Of a stretch of DNA of 6,862 bases, positions 1 through 5,207 are shown one piece after another. The position numbers were made by a program, and so were the translations under genes. Source of the DNA: Candidatus Kuenenia stuttgartensis (GTDB lineage: Bacteria; Planctomycetota; Planctomycetia; Pirellulales; UBA1268); NCBI GenBank assembly GCA_945876515.1, contig CAMCPF010000161.1:1-6862 (forward strand), given 5' to 3'. The stretch's first letter is position 1. Every line of letters starts with the position of its first letter. The notes beneath the pieces are model-generated. The model did no database searches. It saw nothing but the letters and a program-made list of their open reading frames with translations, and was not told the origin of the DNA.

Positions 1-380
1 GCCGCCTGCGGCTGGAGGGCAAAAAGCACCGCGGCCAAAAGGATCAGCCATGGCACGACCGCATCGAACGACTCCTTGGGCAGCCAGCCGAGCAGCCCCA
101 CGCCGATCGCCGCGCCGACGATGCTCGGCAGCGCGAGCCACCGGGCCCAGGCCGGCTGCTCGGCATGCACGCCGCGCGAGGCCCACGCCGCGGCGGCGGA
201 TCCCGGCCACAGTCCGACGGTGCTGGTGACGTTCGCCGACACGAGCTGCCCCGGCCCGGGCGGCAGGATTGTTCCCAGCACGCCGAACGTCAGGATCGTG
301 CCACCGCCGGCGATCGCATTGACACCGCCAGCCACGAGCCCCGCGAGAAACAAAAGACCGAACTCCGCGGCAGGGCTCAT
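1..380 (-). CDS. TauE/SafE-family membrane transporter (N-terminal 126 residues, runs off the window)
   Basis: This is a partial polytopic inner-membrane protein. Members of this family (old name DUF81) are about 250 residues long and export sulfite, sulfonates or other small organic anions; the substrate cannot be told from sequence. The reading frame starts at the ATG at 380-378. Residues 8-38 form a first membrane segment with the family's early motif AGGVNAIAGGGTILTF (about 17-32), followed by NVTSTVGLWPGS (50-61). A second segment lies at about 80-99, then LPKESFD and a third at about 108-122. The first half of the usual two-repeat fold is therefore present and the second half lies outside the window. 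The start codon overlaps the TGA of the upstream CHAT-like gene (ATGA), so the two are probably translationally coupled. The family assignment is strong. The substrate and any functional link to the partner are unknown. Confidence 0.9.
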   Translation of the reverse strand, partial: MSPAAEFGLLFLAGLVAGGVNAIAGGGTILTFGVLGTILPPGPGQLVSANVTSTVGLWPGSAAAAWASRGVHAEQPAWARWLALPSIVGAAIGVGLLGWLPKESFDAVVPWLILLAAVLFALQPQA

Positions 381-3300
381 GGCACGTCGGCCGCGGGGGC
401 CGCGGGCTCGGCGGGCGGCGGCGCGACGGGCGGCGGTGGAATGGGCGCTGCCGCATCAGGCGGCTCGTTCCTTGGAGGCGGCGGCGCCAGGATCGCCGGC
501 GGCGCCAGGATCGCGGGCGGCGCCAGGATGGCAGGGGGCATCGGGCCGCCCGGCGGCGGTGCGGGTGCGACCGGCGCAGGCGCAGGGGCGAACAGCGGCG
601 GCGCGGGAGGAACCGCCGGCTCGGCCGCGGCGGCATACACGCCCGGCCCGCAGTCGATCAGCAGATGGCCGGCCCAGAGGAGCGGATGCCGGGCGTCAGT
701 CAGGTCGGCGTCGACCGCCCGCTTGAGCCGCGGCTCACGGTCGAGATCGGGCCGCTCGGGCGTGACCACGTCCACGGCCCGCTGCCAGGCCTCCGCGGCC
801 GGCAGGGCGTCCTGGCCGGTGGTCTCGCGGAGAAACTCTTGCACCAGGCTCGTGGCCACCGCGCCGCCGCTCTTCCAGCGGCTCAGGAGCACGGTCTGGC
901 CGCCCGCCGCGATCAGATCGACGGCCGGCAAGAAGAGATCCTCGCCCGGCCGCGCAGGCGGCTTGAGCAGGCCGCCGGCCATCGCCGACTGCACGCCCGG
1001 CAGGATCACCTGCCGCGGCCGCTTGGGCGGCGGTGAGACCCAGTCGGCCAGCGTGATGCCCGGCCGGGGCCCGACGGCCGAGAGCAGCGGCCACGCTTGG
1101 CCGGGGCCAGGCGGGATGAGTTCGTCGTAGACCACGAGCGTGTCGAAGAGCGAGCCCACGAGCTCGGGCGGTGGGCTCGACGCAGGCGGACCGCCGGCCC
1201 CGCCCGGCTCGAGCACGACCGCGTTAGCCACGCCCGCGGTCATGTCGCCGACCGTCGCGAGGGCTGCCTCCCGCTTCTCGCCCCGGCTCATTCGGCCGAG
1301 CAGCAGGCCCGTGCCGCCGCCGCTGCGTGGCTCGAACCGCAGCACCGCGAGGCTGCGCGTTGGGCAATAGCGCATCCGGCACACCTCCTGGAGTGGCCGG
1401 CGGGCATCGCCGGCCCGGTTGCTTGCCACCGGCAGGATTTCGAAGGGCACATACCACAGCCAGCCGTCGGGCACGATCACGAGCTCGTCGATCCCCTCGG
1501 AGAGCGACACACCCCGCGCGTTCTCGAACAGCATCCGCTCGATCCGTGTGGCCGAGCCCTTCCAGTCGCCCGCGACAAGCCGATCCACGCCGACGGCCGC
1601 CGACCGCTCGTGCAGCGTCAACTCCTTGGCGAGGGTGCGGATCTCGCCCGGCAGGCCGGCAGCCTGCTTCACCTGCCAGGCCACGAGGCGGTCGCGGGTC
1701 TCGAGCGCGCCGAACAGCCCCGAGGCCGTCCAGTGAAACGACAGCAGCGCCTGCCCCGGCTCCAGGCGACGGCGGATCTCGTCGGAGGGGGTGAGCGGCG
1801 GAAAGGCTGGTACGGCGCTGCTGCCCGCTGCGAGCGTGGCGACCACCTGCCGCAGCTCCCCGGCCGTCGCCGCGTACTCCCGCCACTCAGCCGGATCGCC
1901 GGCGACCGCCGCGGCGGCCTGTGCGGCTTGTGGCGGAGCCGCAGCGACGGCGGCCGCGAGATTGCCGCGGAGCTGGCCGAGCCTGGTGAGCAGGCGATCG
2001 AGGCCGGGGCGGCCGGCGATGAGCGCCTTGCGGCGGGCCGCCTCGGCCGCATCGAGCAGCCGCTCGTCGGCCATGAGGAACCGCATCAGGGAGGCCCGCC
2101 GGCCGCCGAGCGGCTGCGCGACCATCCAGCGCTGGCGCATCGTCGCCTCCGCGGCGGCGAGCGTCGGCTCCTCACCCCGCCGGCCCGCCACCGCCACCCA
2201 GGTGTCGAAGGCCGCGCTGCGGGGCGCGGTGATCACGGCCAGGCTGCCGAGCGGATCGGCCGCGAAGTCGCGGGCCGGGGGATCGGTCAGCCACGACGCA
2301 AACAGTCCCTCGGCCTGCCGGTCGGGGACGAGACTCGATCCGGCCCGGACCAGTTCCACGAGCAACTCGGTCTGAAAGAGCCGGGGAGAGCGGCTCCGAG
2401 CGATGGCCAGCGCCCGCCCGATCTCGGCGTCGCCGGCCGCGGCGTCCCGGCCGTAGGCGATCAGGGCCGCCGCGTAGGCGGCGATGCCGCCGAGCGTGCC
2501 TTCGCCGGCCGCCGACTTCAGGAGCCGGCCGTCGATCGCGTCGAGCGCCGCCGCTGCCCCGCGGGCATCTCCCGCGGCGGCCAGCGTTTCGGCCTGCATC
2601 GCCAGGAGCCTGGCCCGCAGCGCGGCAGGCCCGGCACGCGTCGCGTCGGCGGCCGGCGGGATCGCCCCCGCCACACCCTTGCCGCCGGTCATGCGGTGGG
2701 CGGTCCACAGCAGGCCGAAGGCCTCCTCGAGGGCCCGCACGTCGCCGTAGTCGGCCGCCGTGATCGTGGCCTCCTCGAAATAGGTCACCGCCTCCTGAGC
2801 CCGGTCGGCGTCGAGCGCGATCCGACCCAAGGCGATCAGTCCCCAGGAGGTGAGCGGGTGGTCGAACTGGTTGCCCGCGAGCAGTCCGCGCACGAGCAGC
2901 GGCTGCGCCTGCTGCGGCTTGCCCTGCGCCCAGGTGGCCATCCCGAGCGCGATGTCGATCCACGACTGCGAATAGTGGTTGGGGGGCGCGGGCCGCCGGG
3001 CGAGCGTGCGGGCGGCCTGATCGAGGATCGGGTTGTCGCGGCCCAAGTCGCCGAGGAGCGAGCCGGTGCGATAGAGCGCGATCACGAGTGAGCGGATCAC
3101 CTCCTGCGGACGAATCGGCCGCTCGTAGGGCGCCGTCAACACACCGCCCCGCTGGAGCACATCCTGCGGGTCGGCGCCTTGTTGGCGGATCGTCATCGTG
3201 TCGGGCAGCGTCGACGGCGTGGCGTTGCGCTTGCTGCGGGCCCACGTCGCCACCCGCGGGCGACGCAGAGGCTGGAGCTGTTGCGGTGGAAACCGCACGG

Positions 3301-3655
3301 CCAGGAGCCAGTTGGCGTGGGTGGCCGAGAGCGCGAGCGCCTCCTCGTAGCGGGCCAACGCCTCGCGGAACCGGCCGGTCTCGAACAGGCTCTCCCCGAG
3401 AATCGTCGCGGCGGCGATCGAGTCGATCCAGCGGTCGGCGCCGATCTTCGCGCTGCCGCGATACTCACGTTCGGCGATCTCCACCGCGGCGGGATAGTCG
3501 CCGGCGGCGAGCGCCGCGAGGGCGAGGTCGTAGCCCGGGCCAGGCACGGTCGGGGCGGCGTCGGGAACGCCCATGTTTGGTGGCAGGACGACCTGGGCCG
3601 ACAGGCTGCCGCCCGCGAGGACGAGACCAACGGCGATCACGAGGGCCCGTTGCAT
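377..3655 (-). CDS. Exported TPR protein with a degenerate CHAT-like domain and Pro/Ala-rich tail
   Basis: The product has 1092 residues from the ATG at 3655. That start is preferred because it opens a signal peptide: MQR, a hydrophobic core at 4-16, and likely cleavage near residue 20 (SLSA/Q). A TTG 78 bases upstream (3733) is in frame but would bury it behind a proline/arginine-rich leader. Helical TPR-like pairs are visible at about 42-110, 232-300 and 350-420. Residues about 634-1003 follow the order of a CHAT (caspase-like) domain: VPDGWLWYVPFE at 728-739, a strand at 837-844, a strand at 882-885, AAGGQTVLLSRWKSGG at 916-931 and HPLLWAGHLLIDCG at 990-1003. The catalytic His and Cys motifs are both replaced, so protease activity is unlikely. 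Residues 1007-1092 are a low-complexity Pro/Ala tail with three AILAPP repeats. It likely acts as a periplasmic or envelope scaffold (inference). It is coupled to the downstream transporter by an ATGA overlap. No strong Shine-Dalgarno sequence is seen. Confidence 0.85.
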   Translation of the reverse strand: MQRALVIAVGLVLAGGSLSAQVVLPPNMGVPDAAPTVPGPGYDLALAALAAGDYPAAVEIAEREYRGSAKIGADRWIDSIAAATILGESLFETGRFREALARYEEALALSATHANWLLAVRFPPQQLQPLRRPRVATWARSKRNATPSTLPDTMTIRQQGADPQDVLQRGGVLTAPYERPIRPQEVIRSLVIALYRTGSLLGDLGRDNPILDQAARTLARRPAPPNHYSQSWIDIALGMATWAQGKPQQAQPLLVRGLLAGNQFDHPLTSWGLIALGRIALDADRAQEAVTYFEEATITAADYGDVRALEEAFGLLWTAHRMTGGKGVAGAIPPAADATRAGPAALRARLLAMQAETLAAAGDARGAAAALDAIDGRLLKSAAGEGTLGGIAAYAAALIAYGRDAAAGDAEIGRALAIARSRSPRLFQTELLVELVRAGSSLVPDRQAEGLFASWLTDPPARDFAADPLGSLAVITAPRSAAFDTWVAVAGRRGEEPTLAAAEATMRQRWMVAQPLGGRRASLMRFLMADERLLDAAEAARRKALIAGRPGLDRLLTRLGQLRGNLAAAVAAAPPQAAQAAAAVAGDPAEWREYAATAGELRQVVATLAAGSSAVPAFPPLTPSDEIRRRLEPGQALLSFHWTASGLFGALETRDRLVAWQVKQAAGLPGEIRTLAKELTLHERSAAVGVDRLVAGDWKGSATRIERMLFENARGVSLSEGIDELVIVPDGWLWYVPFEILPVASNRAGDARRPLQEVCRMRYCPTRSLAVLRFEPRSGGGTGLLLGRMSRGEKREAALATVGDMTAGVANAVVLEPGGAGGPPASSPPPELVGSLFDTLVVYDELIPPGPGQAWPLLSAVGPRPGITLADWVSPPPKRPRQVILPGVQSAMAGGLLKPPARPGEDLFLPAVDLIAAGGQTVLLSRWKSGGAVATSLVQEFLRETTGQDALPAAEAWQRAVDVVTPERPDLDREPRLKRAVDADLTDARHPLLWAGHLLIDCGPGVYAAAAEPAVPPAPPLFAPAPAPVAPAPPPGGPMPPAILAPPAILAPPAILAPPPPRNEPPDAAAPIPPPPVAPPPAEPAAPAADVP
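478..536. repeat. Three 18-bp tandem repeats inside the Pro/Ala tail coding region
   Basis: The block GGCGCCAGGATCGCC recurs at 483, 501 and 519 with an exact 18-bp period; the third copy has small changes. On the coding (minus) strand each copy encodes one hexapeptide, AILAPP. The three copies sit in the low-complexity tail of the CHAT-like protein, so copy number probably varies between strains by slippage. Confidence 0.85.
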
Positions 3656-3762
3656 GCCGCTTGGTTGTACACGCTTCACCCGCGGCCGCGGGGCCTCGGG
3701 CTCGGGCCGCGTCACACTGGGCAGACTCGGCAAGCGGCGTGGCGGCCCCGGCCGGCCCGCGG

Positions 3763-3803
3763 GCCGGTCGTGCGGGTTGCCGCAAGTTTGCCGGTCGTGC
3801 GGG
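3763..3803. repeat. 14-bp direct repeat in the divergent intergenic region
   Basis: GCCGGTCGTGCGGG occurs perfectly at 3763-3776 and 3790-3803, a start-to-start spacing of 27 bp. The pair lies between the divergent CHAT-like and lipoprotein genes, where a regulator could bind. GC-rich background weakens the case for function. Confidence 0.55.
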
Positions 3804-3809
3804 CCGATA

Positions 3810-3825
3810 CCACGAAGGATCGTGG
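3810..3825 (+). promoter_or_regulatory. Leader hairpin with AGGA tetraloop upstream of the lipoprotein gene
   Basis: CCACGA at 3810-3815 and TCGTGG at 3820-3825 are perfectly complementary around the loop AGGA. The 6-bp stem lies about 60 bases before the start codon at 3887, probably in the 5' untranslated leader. An AGGA loop is the shape recognised by CsrA-type regulators, but no promoter or binding has been shown. It may only be a leader-stabilising hairpin. Confidence 0.4.
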
Positions 3826-3872
3826 AGGTCCGCCCGAGGGCGACACCCGCCGCGACCCGACACCGCCACGCA

Positions 3873-3879
3873 GGGAAGG
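3873..3879 (+). promoter_or_regulatory. Ribosome-binding site of the small lipoprotein gene
   Basis: GGGAAGG lies 7 bases before the ATG at 3887. It supports this start over the internal ATG codons at 3893 and 3950, the last of which would give a shorter, more standard lipoprotein signal peptide. Confidence 0.65.
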
Positions 3880-3886
3880 TTCCGCC

Positions 3887-4165
3887 ATGGTCATGCCACT
3901 CGTTCGTTCGCTCGCCGCGGCCGATTCACACCGTGGTCGCGGGTTTCGGATGCTCGCCGTCGTCGCGGCGATCGGCGGCTTTGGCCTGACCGGGTGCCAG
4001 GTGGACGTGGGCGGCCAGACGCTGCCAAGCGCTTACTACCTGCAGGACGACATCCAGTACTTCCCGGCCGGCCCTGAGTTCAAACTCTCGAAGGAGGCCG
4101 CGGCCCAGAAGGCCTACAAGAAGGAAATGGCCGAGCGGGACGCCGGCGGCCCCTACATGCCGTGA
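3887..4165 (+). CDS. Small secreted lipoprotein (92 residues), planctomycete-type, function unknown
   Basis: Residues 1-21 are a long, arginine-containing N-region. A hydrophobic core at 22-33 is followed by the lipobox LTGC with Cys37 as the lipidated residue. The mature protein is about 56 residues, with Gln at +2 rather than Asp, so an outer-membrane destination is plausible. The mature part contains LPSAYYLQDDIQYFPAGPEF (about 46-65) and then a charged, probably helical stretch rich in Lys, Ala and Glu (66-83). I recall similar short proteins annotated as membrane or secreted in Pirellulales genomes, but this is memory only. The gene is preceded by a good ribosome-binding site and diverges from the CHAT-like gene. 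A 6-bp stem-loop follows its stop directly. The start is fairly secure and no biochemical role can be assigned. Confidence 0.8.
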   Translation: MVMPLVRSLAAADSHRGRGFRMLAVVAAIGGFGLTGCQVDVGGQTLPSAYYLQDDIQYFPAGPEFKLSKEAAAQKAYKKEMAERDAGGPYMP

Positions 4166-4181
4166 GTCGCCCGGCGGCGAC
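4166..4181 (+). other. Stem-loop directly after the lipoprotein stop codon
   Basis: GTCGCC and GGCGAC pair perfectly around the tetraloop CGGC, beginning at the base after TGA. There is no T-tract behind it, so it is more likely an mRNA 3'-end stabiliser or factor-dependent site than an intrinsic terminator. Confidence 0.45.
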
Positions 4182-4194
4182 CTGGCTCCGCCCC

Positions 4195-4229
4195 GCGGCC
4201 GCTTCGTGGCCCTGCAGGCCGCATCTTTT
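4195..4229 (+). terminator. Weak terminator candidate after the lipoprotein gene
   Basis: GCGGCC at 4195-4200 can pair with GGCCGC at 4217-4222, and the 3' arm is followed by ATCTTTT. An inner GGCC/GGCC pairing competes with the outer stem. The T-run is short and interrupted, so this is a possible, not a convincing, intrinsic terminator separating the lipoprotein gene from mraZ. Confidence 0.3.
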
Positions 4230-4260
4230 CCGCGGCAATTTCATGCTCGCGGCGGCAAAC

Positions 4261-4288
4261 TTGCACGCCCCGCGGAGGGCGGTAGACT
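4261..4288 (+). promoter_or_regulatory. Candidate housekeeping promoter for mraZ
   Basis: TTGCAC (4261-4266) and TAGACT (4283-4288) are separated by 16 bases and loosely match -35 and -10 hexamers (3/6 and 4/6). Transcription would start at about 4295, which puts the long hairpin at 4297-4353 at the very 5' end of the mraZ message. The match is by eye only. Confidence 0.35.
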
Positions 4289-4295
4289 GCTGCTC

Positions 4296-4345
4296 GTGGG
4301 TTTGAGACCCAAAATGCTGTCACAAGCAGCATTTTATGTGGGTTT
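4296..4345 (+). promoter_or_regulatory. Paired GTGGGTTT boxes upstream of mraZ (possible MraZ operator)
   Basis: GTGGGTTT occurs at 4296-4303 and 4338-4345, exactly 42 bp apart, about four helical turns. MraZ proteins of E. coli bind direct repeats with a TGGG core near their own promoter, so self-regulation is a reasonable guess. The spacing is much larger than in the known operators. The boxes are also part of the hairpin described separately, so they may be structural and not an operator. Confidence 0.35.
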
Positions 4346-4353
4346 CAGGCCCG
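4297..4353 (+). promoter_or_regulatory. Long imperfect stem-loop in the mraZ leader
   Basis: The inner stem is a perfect 9-bp inverted repeat, AAAATGCTG (4311-4319) with CAGCATTTT (4327-4335), around a 7-base loop. The outer stem pairs GGGTTTGAGACCC (4298-4310) with GGGTTTCAGGCCC (4340-4352): 10 Watson-Crick pairs and 3 G-U wobbles in RNA, with one more U-G at the base. A 4-base bulge (4336-4339) interrupts the 3' side. No T-run follows, so it is not an intrinsic terminator. It ends about 75 bases before the mraZ start. Confidence 0.6.
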
Positions 4354-4428
4354 AAACGCACCAGACCGATGGACCGGTCCGGCCGTTCGATCCCGCGGAG
4401 GCGGGCAGCATGGACATCCCGGAACCAC

Positions 4429-4914
4429 ATGGCCGCCGCGCCCGAGTTGTTGCTGGGGGAGTTTGTTCGGGCCCTGGATGCCCGGCACCGGCTGGCATTG
4501 CCGCCAGAACTCGCCGACCCGCTCGCCGCCGCCGGCCAACGGCTCGTGATCGCCAAGGAGCGGGCCGGCTGCCTCTCGCTCTGGTCGGCGGCCGCCTGGA
4601 AGCCGCGGCTCGAAGCCGCCGTGGACGTGATCCGCACGAAACTGGCGGCCGGCCTGCTCACGAACCGGGTCGGCCAGGTGCAGGACCTGGGGCGGCTCCT
4701 CTCGACCCGCCAACAGACGATCTCACTGGCCGGCCGGGGCCGACTCGTGCTGCCGGAGGGATTCCGCGAGTTTCTCGGCGTGGAGCCGGGGGGCGACGTG
4801 ATGGTGGTGGGAGCCGCCGTCTGCGTGGAGCTCTGGCAGCCCGCCGCCTGGACTGCCTTCGTGACCGCCGAGATGCCGGGCTTCCGGCAGCGGATCGACG
4901 AACTGATCACCTGA
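4429..4914 (+). CDS. mraZ: MraZ family DNA-binding transcriptional regulator
   Basis: The 161-residue product shows the duplicated MraZ (AbrB-like swapped-hairpin) layout. The first half has GEFVRALDARHRLALP at 10-25, followed by GCLSLWSAAAW at 47-57. The second half has LAGRGRLVLPEGFREFLGV at 100-118, then VVGAAVCVELWQPAAW at 126-141. MraZ binds upstream of its own operon and regulates division and cell-wall (dcw) genes in bacteria that have them. Here the first DxxxR motif is intact (Asp17, Arg21), but in the second the Asp is Ala101 (AGRGR). The usual partner rsmH (mraW) does not follow; the next gene is convergent. The ATG at 4429 is chosen because homology begins soon after it, although only a weak GGAA lies just before it. 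In-frame ATGs at 4336 and 4369 would add an unrelated basic leader. A perfect palindrome follows the stop. Confidence 0.88.
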   Translation: MAAAPELLLGEFVRALDARHRLALPPELADPLAAAGQRLVIAKERAGCLSLWSAAAWKPRLEAAVDVIRTKLAAGLLTNRVGQVQDLGRLLSTRQQTISLAGRGRLVLPEGFREFLGVEPGGDVMVVGAAVCVELWQPAAWTAFVTAEMPGFRQRIDELIT

Positions 4915-4928
4915 CGGAGCCGGCTCCG
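4915..4928. terminator. 14-bp perfect palindrome directly after mraZ, weak terminator candidate
   Basis: CGGAGCCGGCTCCG begins at the base after the mraZ TGA and can fold as a 5-bp stem with a CCGG loop. No T-tract follows, so intrinsic termination is doubtful. It could instead be a protein site or 3'-end stabiliser. Confidence 0.3.
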
Positions 4929-4952
4929 CGCCGGACTGAACCACCGCACTTC

Positions 4953-5076
4953 GCCATGCCCGGGTGAGAGGACAACGGTTTTTTCCTGACGGACCTACCA
5001 CCCAGGAAACTCGGCAACCACGGAACGGGGCCCCACAGCACGGATGCTGCCGCGGGACCCTTTCCCCGGGCATGGC
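4953..5076. mobile_element. MITE-like 124-bp inverted-repeat element (candidate)
   Basis: GCCATGCCCGGG at 4953-4964 and CCCGGGCATGGC at 5065-5076 are perfect 12-bp inverted repeats enclosing about 100 bases without a gene. The hexamer GCACTT occurs at 4946-4951 and again at 5075-5080, close to each end, so it resembles an imperfect target-site duplication. The interior holds a T6 run (4979-4984), a GGGGCCCC palindrome and a small CAGCA/TGCTG hairpin (5036-5049). No transposase is present. It could equally be a non-mobile intergenic structure. Confidence 0.4.
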
Positions 5077-5084
5077 ACTTTCTA

Positions 5085-5207
5085 CACGCGGCGCGGGCCC
5101 TCCTGGCCCCGCTTCGCTTGCCGGCCTCCGGCCGGAACAAACCCGGCCCTCCAGGCCTAGCGCTATCCCACGCGGCGCGGGCCCTCCTGGCCCCGCTTCG
5201 CTTGCCG
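5085..5207. repeat. Two perfect 39-bp direct repeats (84-bp period) abutting the oxidoreductase stop codon
   Basis: The same 39 bases, beginning CACGCGGCGCGG and ending CTTCGCTTGCCG, occupy 5085-5123 and 5169-5207. The 45-base spacer carries related GGCC stems. The second copy ends at the base next to the oxidoreductase stop codon, so both copies lie in its probable 3' untranslated region. On the minus strand each copy can fold GGGCC-AGGAG-GGCCC. The spacer adds GGCC-TGGAG-GGCC and CCGGCC-GGA-GGCCGG. A dispersed intergenic repeat family is the simplest reading. Confidence 0.85.

Noticed and set aside
1097..3091. A 664-codon plus-strand open frame opposite the CHAT-like gene
   Set aside because: The product is Arg/Gly/Ala/His-rich without any domain. 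It is the antisense shadow expected in very GC-rich DNA, while the minus strand encodes a signal peptide, TPRs and a CHAT-like fold.
3656..3733. N-terminal extension of the CHAT-like gene from a TTG at 3733
   Set aside because: It would place 26 Pro/Arg-rich residues before an otherwise standard signal peptide starting at Met 3655.
4206..4967. A 253-codon plus-strand frame overlapping mraZ
   Set aside because: Apart from the good ribosome-binding site before its internal ATG at 4410, its sequence is Arg/Gly/Pro-rich and lacks recognisable structure. The other frame encodes a clear MraZ.
4979..4984. T6 run as part of an mraZ terminator
   Set aside because: No stable stem lies directly before it; the nearest palindrome (4915-4928) is 50 bases away.
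5085..5207. CRISPR array
   Set aside because: There are only two repeat copies, no further units and no cas genes, and the spacer itself shares the repeat's GGCC stem structure.
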